Of a stretch of 9,746 nt of DNA, positions 1 through 5,587 are shown piece after piece. The number at the start of each line of letters is the position of its first letter. The first letter of the stretch is position 1. The translations under genes and the position numbers were made by a program. Location of the stretch: positions 1 through 9,746 of the forward strand of contig JAQGOW010000360.1 of assembly GCA_028293405.1 (NCBI GenBank), written 5' to 3'. The notes below the pieces were generated by a model. That model made no database searches. It saw nothing but the letters and a program-made list of their open reading frames with translations, and was not told the DNA's origin. This DNA comes from Verrucomicrobiales bacterium. GTDB taxonomy: Bacteria; Verrucomicrobiota; Verrucomicrobiia; Limisphaerales; Palsa-1400.

Positions 1-149
1 GCGAACAGCGATAAGAAAAAAACCAACGACCCGATTGACCGATTGGCGAGGAAGAAATCTTCAGTGTTCGCCTTGCTGCGCCGAAACGCGATGCTGCCGA
101 TAAACGCAATGATCGCGAGATAAACGAAAATGACGATGACAGGGATCAT
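1..149 (-). CDS. Sodium:solute symporter family protein, N-terminal fragment
   Basis: This is the first 49 codons of a gene that continues beyond the left edge of the window. Reading from the ATG at 149 gives a short hydrophobic first helix (about residues 3-21, MIPVIVIFVYLAIIAFIGSI), then a basic loop (FRRSK), then TEDFFLANRSIG (residues 29-40) and the start of a second helix (LVFFLSLF). Helix, basic loop, 'T-x-D-(F/Y)-F-L-A-x-R-S-(I/L)-G', helix is the N-terminal signature of the SSS family, which imports sugars, amino acids, nucleosides or carboxylates with Na+ across the inner membrane. The start codon shares its A with the TAA stop of the DUF3311 gene (TAATG), and there is no Shine-Dalgarno site, because the bases where one would sit are a heptanucleotide repeat. 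Translation probably depends on coupling. The substrate cannot be inferred from this fragment. Confidence 0.85.
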   Translation of the reverse strand, partial: MIPVIVIFVYLAIIAFIGSIAFRRSKANTEDFFLANRSIGSLVFFLSLF

Positions 150-391
150 TAGAGTTTCGGATTTCGGATTTCGGATTTCGGATTTTCTTCCTCAACCTCG
201 AGGTGCGCCGGCCAAACCGTCTTCACGAGCACCCACATCGTAATCGCGCACAAAATGGAATAACCAGCGTGATACGCGAGGCCAATGGGCAAGCACCCGA
301 ACACGAGCGGCTCGGTCTTGTTCCAATTCCAAAAATCCTGGTGCACCACGTAAACAGCGATGACCAGAATCAGCAGTAGCAGTTTTTTCAT
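149..391 (-). CDS. Small two-helix membrane protein, DUF3311-like, symporter partner
   Basis: An 80-aa protein with a first hydrophobic segment at residues 3-17 and a second at about 28-60. The stretches YVVHQDFWNW (14-23) and VFGCLPIGLAYHAGYS (30-45) are typical of DUF3311, a family of small inner-membrane proteins usually encoded immediately before a sodium:solute symporter, as here. The family's biochemical role is not established; a subunit or assembly partner of the symporter is the common inference. The start ATG at 391 overlaps the TAA stop of the upstream propeller gene by one base, and its own TAA overlaps the symporter ATG by one base, so three genes are chained by TAATG junctions. 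The last ten or so residues (after about E69, NPKSEIRNPKL) are encoded by an ATTTCGG repeat, and are probably a non-conserved tail added by read-through into repeat DNA rather than part of the functional domain. Confidence 0.8.
   Translation of the reverse strand: MKKLLLLILVIAVYVVHQDFWNWNKTEPLVFGCLPIGLAYHAGYSILCAITMWVLVKTVWPAHLEVEEENPKSEIRNPKL
154..187. repeat. ATTTCGG heptanucleotide tandem repeat
   Basis: Four tandem 7-nt units occupy 154-181 (GTTTCGG, then three perfect ATTTCGG), followed by a degenerate partial unit (ATTTTC, 182-187). On the minus strand the repeat reads CCGAAAT. Because 7 is not a multiple of 3, three units encode seven residues, giving the KSEIRNP pattern at the DUF3311 C-terminus. 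The array ends three bases before the DUF3311 stop and covers the ribosome-binding region of the symporter gene. From memory, the same heptamer is a common interspersed repeat in Verrucomicrobiota and Planctomycetota genomes and yields spurious 'SEIRNPK' tails in annotated proteins. That recollection was not checked here. Confidence 0.85.
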
Positions 392-2046
392 TAGTTCTTC
401 TGCAAATCAATTTTGGCGGGCGCATCGTTAATCGGCTGCTTGCGCGCGGGATCGGTGAATGCAAACAAATGCGCGTTCGAATGCACGTACAAAGTGCCGT
501 TGGCCACAATCGGTGTCGAATAAACAGGAGCGCCGAGGTTGTTCACACTCAACAACTTCTTTTCTTTGCTCGCGGCGAACACGAAAAAGTCGCCGTCTTC
601 GTCGCCGATATAAACTTTACCGTCGGCAACCAAAGTCGAACCCCACACGTGCGCCTTCAAGTCGTGAACCCAATAGACCTTGCCTGTTTCAGCATCGAGA
701 CAGTGCAGGAAGCCCGAGAAATCACCGACGAACAACAAACCATCTGGTGTAATCGAAACACTGGACAGGCTGCGGTGAATTTTGTCGTAGCTCCAAACCT
801 TGGCGCTTTTGGTCACATCCCCGATCTTCGTAGCGTCGATGCATGTCAAGATGCCCACGCCTTCGCCGTGCTCAGGATCCTGGCCGACTGCGACGTAAAC
901 ACGGTTTTTCCAAAACACGGGCGTCGCATTGATTTCACTCGGGCCTTCCGGCGCGGGATATTTGTGTGCGGCATCTTTCACACGGCGCTCTGGCGGGTTC
1001 ACATCGCACCACCAAACCTTCTTCAGGTAATCAGTGTCTTTATCCTCGTCGCGATCGACCGGCGAACCCGAAACAACCGGTTCAATTTTCGCGCCGGTTC
1101 CTTTTTTTGGTTTCGCATCGAACGCGTAACAAACTCCGTCACCGCCACCGAAGAAAACGAGCTTCCGTCCGTTCACCACGCCGATCGATGGCGAGCCCCA
1201 TTGCCCGTGGAAAATGCGCGGCCCAATTCCGGCATTGTCTTCCCCGCGCAACTTGCCCGTATTTTTGTCGATCGCAACGAAGCTTGGCGAATTGGGCGAA
1301 GGAATGTTCACGTGCGTCCAGTCCTGGCCGTTCGACGAACACGCATAAACCAAATCATCATCCACGAGTAACGAACAGTTCGACGCGTTGTGCGGGAACA
1401 CGCCGAGTTCATCCATCATGTCGTAACGCCAAATGATATCCGCGTCTTTCGCACCGATTTTCGCGGGAGGCTTGCCTGGCCCGGAGACATACTGAGCTTC
1501 ATCTTTGAAAGGTCCTTCGTTTCCATTTGCCTGACCTTCCGTATCCATGCAGAGCACTTCGCAACGGCTCGTGACGACATAGAGACGATTATTCTGCACG
1601 CAAGGCGACGAAAGCAGTCCCAGGTTTTCCCAGTCGTTCACTTTGCCCGAGGCCAGTTTTGGCACGACCAATTGCCAAAGCATCTCGCCGCTCTTTGCGT
1701 CCAGTGCCAGCAGAATACTGCGGTCACCTTGATGCTGCGGGTCCCGCGGATTTTCGTTATTGGTGCCAACGAACAATTTTCCACCGGCCTCGACCACGTT
1801 CCCGTAACTCTGCGACCCCAGCTTCGCCACCCACTTCGCGCTCGGCAAATTCTTCGTATCCACCTCTTCCGTGCCTGTCTTCATCTCAACGCGCCCACCC
1901 TTTTCCTTGGTGAAATGGTCCGGCAATCCGGTCTCAGGCGAATACATATTGCGCCCGGGATCGTTGCCACCCCAACGCGGCCAATCAGCGCCAAATGCCG
2001 CTGTCGCAACCGACAGCGCCATGCAAAGAGAAAATTTCGTTTTCAT
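391..2046 (-). CDS. Secreted PQQ-like beta-propeller repeat protein (551 aa)
   Basis: A 551-aa exported protein. The signal peptide is residues 1 to about 19-20 (basic MKTK, hydrophobic FSLCMALSVATAAFGA), followed by DWPRWGGNDPGRNMYSPE, an opening I associate with PQQ_2-type propellers of Planctomycetota and Verrucomicrobiota. Blades appear as repeated strand patterns around LLALDAKSGEMLWQL (112-126), YVVTSRCEVLCMD (156-168), FVAIDKNTGKLRG (256-268), LVFFGGGDGVCYAFDAK (296-312), LLFVGDFSGFLHCLDAETGKVYWV (from 437) and KVYIGDEDGDFFVFAA (477-492). 'Asp-x-x-(S/T)-Gly-x-x-x-W' turns are the usual blade signature. Such proteins resemble BamB or quinoprotein dehydrogenase propellers, but I see no clear quinone or metal site, so enzymatic use of PQQ is unproven; a periplasmic binding or scaffold role is equally possible. 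The start lies 6 nt after the upstream gene's stop, with no Shine-Dalgarno site. The stop overlaps the DUF3311 start. Confidence 0.85.
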   Translation of the reverse strand: MKTKFSLCMALSVATAAFGADWPRWGGNDPGRNMYSPETGLPDHFTKEKGGRVEMKTGTEEVDTKNLPSAKWVAKLGSQSYGNVVEAGGKLFVGTNNENPRDPQHQGDRSILLALDAKSGEMLWQLVVPKLASGKVNDWENLGLLSSPCVQNNRLYVVTSRCEVLCMDTEGQANGNEGPFKDEAQYVSGPGKPPAKIGAKDADIIWRYDMMDELGVFPHNASNCSLLVDDDLVYACSSNGQDWTHVNIPSPNSPSFVAIDKNTGKLRGEDNAGIGPRIFHGQWGSPSIGVVNGRKLVFFGGGDGVCYAFDAKPKKGTGAKIEPVVSGSPVDRDEDKDTDYLKKVWWCDVNPPERRVKDAAHKYPAPEGPSEINATPVFWKNRVYVAVGQDPEHGEGVGILTCIDATKIGDVTKSAKVWSYDKIHRSLSSVSITPDGLLFVGDFSGFLHCLDAETGKVYWVHDLKAHVWGSTLVADGKVYIGDEDGDFFVFAASKEKKLLSVNNLGAPVYSTPIVANGTLYVHSNAHLFAFTDPARKQPINDAPAKIDLQKN

Positions 2047-2052
2047 GTGAGA

Positions 2053-4350
2053 TTAATTTGCGGTGACAGAAATGTTATCAATAAATACCCGCATGTCTTG
2101 CGGCGAAAAACCGGACAACCCAGGGGAACCATTCTGGTTCGCGATTTTAACCGGCACCTCGTTCGTCCACTTTTCTGGCTCAGCATCGCCGCGCTTCCAT
2201 GCTTTCGCACGCACGATTCCCGAACCATCCGCCGCGACGTCCACGCGCGCTTTCAAGCGATACCAAGTGTTCGGCGTCCACTTGAACGACACACGCGCGC
2301 TCAACAACTCCTGATTCGAAGTAATTTCCAACGCCTGTTCATTGCCCTTCAACCGAATCAGGTAACGTTGATTGATCACTCCCACGTCGGACATCTTGCG
2401 CTTGTTACCTTCGCTCATCACGTCAGCTTCAATCGTATAATTCTTCAATGCCGGCGAACCCATGAACACCATCGCGCGACGGAAGAACGTATTGTCGACC
2501 GTCTTCACCAGGCACTTGCTGCCGTCTTTTTCGCGCACTTCGAATTTAAAGCGCGCGCCGATCCACGGCAGTGGCGGATAAGCATATTTCGTCGGCTCCT
2601 CAACCGAATTCGAGGTCGTCTCGCTCAACATGAACGATTCAAAATCCTGCTTGATCGGCAATCCCGGCAAAACACGTCCGCGAATATAACCTTTCAATCC
2701 TTCGCTCTGCGCTTCGAAGGCACCCGCCGAAGGGACTTTGTCCGGTGCGGCGGTGAACTTACCTTCAGCATCAAACGAGCCCTTCATTGTCGCGCGAACT
2801 TTCGCAGTCGGCGGGATGAACGCATCCCATTTCACTGAACTCGCCGGAACATCTTTCACCGTCAATCCGTTCTTATCCAACGAACGCACGTGGAAATCTT
2901 TCGTCTCGCCCGGGTGCAACAACATTTCGTTCGGGATCGCTTGCAGTTGCGTCGCCGCTCCGGCTTCCGGCCATGCGGGTTCTTGCGACGCCACATCCGC
3001 GCTGCCGCCCTTTTTGCCGAAACAATAAAGTTTCTTGGCCGTTTGGATGTAAATTTTGCCGTTCCACGCTGTCGGAGTTCCGTAACAACGACCGTCGAGC
3101 GTCGCCTTCGAAATCACTTTGCCCTCAGTGTCGGTAGGTTCGACTACATATAATGCTCCGTGACCACCTGCCACTTCATCGCCGCCCTCGTTCACCGCAG
3201 GATCATTCAAGATTGGCGCAAAAATTTTGCCATCCGCAAACAACGGCGACGAATTGCGTTGTTCAGTCCCGAGTTTCAAATTCCACATCACGCGACCGGT
3301 GTTAGCATCGACACAGACCAAATAACCGACTTCACTCGTCACATAAACGCGATCACCCACGAGAACCGGTGAACTCGCCGAAGTGCGAATCTCATTGCTC
3401 CACTGTTCCACTTTTGACCGAGGAACCACGATCGGTTCGGCGGAGTTGGTCGGTGTCACCGAAGGAATCTTCAAAGCAACCATTTGTCCCGGCTCATAAG
3501 GCGTGCCGTAAATAGCGATGATCGAATTACCATGCAGCAAAAGCGAAGAGTTGATACCCGCTTTAAACAACGGCACGCGAAAAATCGGTTCACCCGTGCG
3601 TGCGTTCACGCAAACCACGCTACCGTCGCCCGTCGCTGAATAAAAAACACGCTTCCCATCAAGCCAGCCCAACACAGGATGCGAGTATGAATTATCCTTC
3701 GGCCGATCGCCCGGGTTCGAAGCCCAAACCGGTTCCCCTGTTTTTTTGTCGAAGGCATAAAAGCGATCCGCACCGGGACCTTGCGCACCCCAGTTGGCAG
3801 TAATGCCGCGCGTAATCACCAGATCTTTATCGACGACCGGCGAAGCCGTGCGTCCATTCGGAAACGTGAGCCGACCGAATTCTTCCATCAACGAATGTTC
3901 CCACAATGGTTTCCCGTCGGCAGTGAAGCCGGCGAAAATGCCCTGCGTATCCTGGATATAAACGTTACCCGTTTCTTCGTCGACCGTCGGGCTCGACGTC
4001 GCGTAACGCAGATAAATCGTGTCACTTAAAAAGTCTGGATAAACCTTTTGCCAAAGCAACTTGCCGGACTCGGCATCAAAACACGCCACACCTTCCTGCA
4101 ACTCCGGCCCTTCGCCGACGTAGCCCATGATATACAACTTACCATTCGCAATGACCGGCGTGGACATACCGGGAAAATCCGCCGTCCACAATGTCTCCTT
4201 AGCATTGAGCGTGCTGGGCAAATTGCGCGCGGACGAAGAACCGTTCTGGTTCGGACCGCGCCAATTCAACCAACCATTCACAGCGGCGAACGAGGACGTG
4301 GAAATTGCCGAAGCAAAAAGGAGCGACAAAAGCGGACGTAAAGATTTCAT
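2053..4350 (-). CDS. Secreted PQQ-like beta-propeller protein with C-terminal ConA-like domain (765 aa)
   Basis: The first gene of the minus-strand unit. I place the start at 4350 rather than at the in-frame ATG 57 nt upstream (4407): MKSLRPLLSLLFASAISTSS followed by FAA is a standard signal peptide, an AGGAAAG purine run precedes it by about 12 nt, and the longer form would add a hydrophilic leader. Residues about 28-445 form a PQQ-type propeller, opening with WLNWRGPNQNGSS and carrying blade turns such as CFDAESGKLLWQ (90-101), AFDKKTGEPVWA (199-210), CVNARTGEPIFRV (247-259), CVDANTGRVMWNL (346-358) and KLYCFGKKG (440-448). About 470-562 looks like a beta-sandwich linker (LHPGETKDFHVRS near 478-490). 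About 563-765 resembles a concanavalin/LamG-like jelly roll, ending FIDNISVTAN. The protein is probably periplasmic or surface-located. The ligand is unknown, and I see no catalytic motif that fixes an activity. Confidence 0.82.
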   Translation of the reverse strand: MKSLRPLLSLLFASAISTSSFAAVNGWLNWRGPNQNGSSSARNLPSTLNAKETLWTADFPGMSTPVIANGKLYIMGYVGEGPELQEGVACFDAESGKLLWQKVYPDFLSDTIYLRYATSSPTVDEETGNVYIQDTQGIFAGFTADGKPLWEHSLMEEFGRLTFPNGRTASPVVDKDLVITRGITANWGAQGPGADRFYAFDKKTGEPVWASNPGDRPKDNSYSHPVLGWLDGKRVFYSATGDGSVVCVNARTGEPIFRVPLFKAGINSSLLLHGNSIIAIYGTPYEPGQMVALKIPSVTPTNSAEPIVVPRSKVEQWSNEIRTSASSPVLVGDRVYVTSEVGYLVCVDANTGRVMWNLKLGTEQRNSSPLFADGKIFAPILNDPAVNEGGDEVAGGHGALYVVEPTDTEGKVISKATLDGRCYGTPTAWNGKIYIQTAKKLYCFGKKGGSADVASQEPAWPEAGAATQLQAIPNEMLLHPGETKDFHVRSLDKNGLTVKDVPASSVKWDAFIPPTAKVRATMKGSFDAEGKFTAAPDKVPSAGAFEAQSEGLKGYIRGRVLPGLPIKQDFESFMLSETTSNSVEEPTKYAYPPLPWIGARFKFEVREKDGSKCLVKTVDNTFFRRAMVFMGSPALKNYTIEADVMSEGNKRKMSDVGVINQRYLIRLKGNEQALEITSNQELLSARVSFKWTPNTWYRLKARVDVAADGSGIVRAKAWKRGDAEPEKWTNEVPVKIANQNGSPGLSGFSPQDMRVFIDNISVTAN

Positions 4351-4410
4351 AGTGTGTCTTGTCTTTCCTGAAGATGCGATTATTTCCACTCGCTTCAAGC
4401 CATGCAACTG

Positions 4411-4434
4411 AAATAATACTTACACGTACTATTT
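4411..4434. promoter_or_regulatory. Imperfect palindrome, candidate MarR operator in divergent promoter region
   Basis: A 24-bp sequence in which 9 of 12 base pairs are symmetric about the centre between 4422 and 4423. The outer arms are AAATAATAC (4411-4419) and GTACTATTT (4426-4434); they are reverse complements except for one position and are separated by 6 nt. MarR dimers typically bind AT-rich palindromes of about this size, often overlapping their own promoter, and this one lies 7-30 nt upstream of the marR ATG and about 61 nt from the propeller gene start. Possible -10 hexamers fall inside it: TATTAT on the minus strand (4418-4413, 5 of 6 to consensus) and TACTAT on the plus strand (4427-4432, 4 of 6). 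Neither has a convincing -35. Binding by the adjacent MarR is an inference from position and symmetry. Confidence 0.55.
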
Positions 4435-4440
4435 ACCCTG

Positions 4441-4917
4441 ATGCCGAAACCAACCACCAAGGCGTTGCCGATCGATGCTCCCGCCCGTCGTCGCATCCCG
4501 ATTTTATTGCGTCGCGCATGGTATGGTTTGAACCAGGCGTTCCGCCGCCGCATCGCTCCGATTGGCGTGACTCCCGACCAATTCACGGTCTTACGCACAT
4601 TGCTCGAGCACGAAAAAACTGGCCTCACCCAAAGCGAACTCACCCGCGAAATGGGCAGCGACGCCAACACGATTGGCTCGCTCGTGCTGCGCATCGAACG
4701 CGCCGGTTGGATTAACCGCGCCCGACACGAACGCGACCGTCGCGCCTACCATCTCAAAATCAGCGCCGTCGGACGTGCGAAATATAAGGAAGCGCGCAAA
4801 ATCGCCATCACCTTACAGGAAGAACTTCTCGCCGGTTGGTCCGAAAAGAAGCGCGAAGAATTCCTCACCAACCTCGCCCAAGTCGCCGACCGCTGCCGTT
4901 CGGTTGCCAAGCGCTGA
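4441..4917 (+). CDS. MarR-family winged helix-turn-helix transcriptional regulator
   Basis: A 158-aa protein of typical MarR length. After a basic N-terminal tail (PARRRIPILLRRAWYGLNQA), the winged-helix core spans about 38-112: IGVTPDQFTVLRTLLEHE (41-58) matches the first helices, TQSELTREMGSDANTIGSLV (63-82) the helix-turn-helix with recognition helix, and LRIERAGWINRARHERDRRA then YHLKISAVGR (83-112) the wing, with the characteristic Asp-Arg-Arg near 99-101. The final helix (KEARKIAITLQEELLAGWSE onward) would complete the dimer interface. Members usually repress a divergent operon and themselves, and release DNA on binding small phenolic or lipophilic ligands or on cysteine oxidation. The only cysteine here is near the C-terminus (C152). 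The divergent position beside the propeller/symporter unit makes that unit its probable target. No Shine-Dalgarno site precedes the ATG, so a very short leader is possible. Confidence 0.88.
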   Translation: MPKPTTKALPIDAPARRRIPILLRRAWYGLNQAFRRRIAPIGVTPDQFTVLRTLLEHEKTGLTQSELTREMGSDANTIGSLVLRIERAGWINRARHERDRRAYHLKISAVGRAKYKEARKIAITLQEELLAGWSEKKREEFLTNLAQVADRCRSVAKR

Positions 4918-4937
4918 CACAGTTAAAGACCGATTTC

Positions 4938-5231
4938 TCATGATCCACCCAACCCGAGGATCTCGCTGAACAATTCGTAAACAACCTTCCTCTTTTCAGC
5001 AAATACGACGCGAAAAGCCGGACCGGTGCGGCCTGGGATCGCTTGCAAAATTAAACGATACGAACCAACTCGAACTTTGTAGAAGCCATCGAGTTCGTCT
5101 TCCAGCGCCACTGGAAACTCTGAACCCGTTTCGATCTCGTGCAGCGCTTCGCGGATACATTTCCGCGCCGATGGCGGTTGCCGTCGCATAAAGTCGAGTG
5201 GCTGATCGTCGAGGGTGACCTTAGTCCGCAT
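4938..5231 (-). CDS. RelE/ParE-superfamily toxin of a type II toxin-antitoxin pair
   Basis: A 97-aa protein with the compact RelE/ParE fold pattern: an N-terminal helical part with a basic stretch (PLDFMRRQPPSARKCIREAL, 11-30), then strands containing DELDGFYKVRVGSYRLIL (45-62) and a closing AFRVVFAEKRKVVYELF (72-88). The 'L-x-G-(x)-Y/W-(K/R)-V-R-x-G-x-Y-R-(L/I)' motif is the family hallmark. Candidate active residues of an RNA-cleaving RelE-type enzyme are R54, R59, K80/R81 and Y85, but I cannot separate a ribosome-dependent mRNA endonuclease from a ParE-like gyrase poison by eye. The start ATG (5231) lies 11 nt inside the antitoxin's end, the usual coupling of such pairs. The gene converges on marR with about 20 nt between the stops and no clear terminator hairpin. 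Confidence 0.82.
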   Translation of the reverse strand: MRTKVTLDDQPLDFMRRQPPSARKCIREALHEIETGSEFPVALEDELDGFYKVRVGSYRLILQAIPGRTGPAFRVVFAEKRKVVYELFSEILGLGGS

Positions 5232-5472
5232 CGAGTGCCGAGAGTGGGTGGTCTTTGCCTTTGCCGGTCCGAGCGCGATTGATAGCTTTCATCGCTCGCG
5301 GATTCGCGAGAATTTCCATCTGCTCAAGTAAATCGAGCATGCGGTTTTTTGGAACGATGAAGGCGACCACTTCACCCCGCCGTGTCACCGACGTTGTATC
5401 AGCACGCCGGCACAGCGCAGGAAATTGCGACTGCGCCTTTGAGACTGTTACTGGCTTTTTCACGTAAAACAT
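5221..5472 (-). CDS. Phd/YefM-like antitoxin
   Basis: An 83-aa protein starting MFYVKKPVTVSKAQSQFPAL. The 'V-(S/T)-x-(A/T)-(K/R)-x-x-F-x-x-L' beginning, followed by TTSVTRRGEVVAFIVPKNRM (26-45) and a helical LLEQMEILANPRAMKAI (48-64), matches the Phd/YefM fold: an N-terminal DNA-binding beta-alpha domain, then a flexible tail (NRARTGKGKDHPLSALDAD) that would wrap the toxin. I choose the ATG at 5472; the frame stays open upstream to 5664, but that extension (64 residues) lies across the divergent promoter and has no family resemblance. The order antitoxin then toxin, with an 11-nt overlap, is standard. The antitoxin-toxin complex would be expected to repress its own promoter in the 5473-5560 region, though I find no convincing operator palindrome there. 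Confidence 0.82.
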   Translation of the reverse strand: MFYVKKPVTVSKAQSQFPALCRRADTTSVTRRGEVVAFIVPKNRMLDLLEQMEILANPRAMKAINRARTGKGKDHPLSALDAD

Positions 5473-5529
5473 ACCTAACAGAATTTTCGTCAGGACGCAA
5501 CAATTCGCCTGCCTGCTGGAGGGTAACTC

Positions 5530-5558
5530 TTGACACCTGGTTCCGGCACTGATTGTAT
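5530..5558 (+). promoter_or_regulatory. Sigma70-like promoter for the Ig/LamG protein gene
   Basis: A perfect -35 hexamer TTGACA (5530-5535) is followed after 17 nt by TTGTAT (5553-5558), a weak -10 that is immediately preceded by TGA, an extended -10 (TGn) arrangement. Transcription would then begin near 5565, just downstream of the first in-frame ATG (5561), which argues for the second ATG (5588) as the real start. The site also lies in the control region of the oppositely oriented toxin-antitoxin pair, so the two units share an intergenic region of about 90-115 nt. Confidence 0.5.
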
Positions 5559-5587
5559 CCATGCCGCTTAATACCACCCCACTCGCA

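Noticed and set aside
469..1371. Plus-strand 300-codon open frame opposite the 551-aa propeller gene
   Set aside because: It lies wholly antisense to a convincing gene with signal peptide and blade repeats, shows no recognisable domain, and is rich in Arg and His, as antisense shadows of biased codons are.
1390..2838. Plus-strand 482-codon open frame spanning the end of one propeller gene and the start of the other
   Set aside because: It is long, but antisense to both well-supported genes and across their junction. Its composition is Arg/His/Phe-rich with no domain-like pattern. Codon bias on the real strand explains the lack of stops.
4351..4407. 19-codon upstream extension of the 765-aa propeller protein
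   Set aside because: The extension (MHGLKRVEIIASSGKTRHT) would bury the signal peptide and would begin at or before the likely transcript start in the palindrome region.
4941..4962. Inverted repeat GATCC / GGATC as a possible terminator between marR and the toxin gene
   Set aside because: The stem is only 5 bp with an 11-nt loop, has no following T-run in either direction, and lies inside the toxin's last codons.
5491..5511. CAGG / CCTG pairing upstream of the antitoxin as a possible operator
   Set aside because: Only four bases are symmetric, and nearby GCCTGCCTG makes the match easy by chance.
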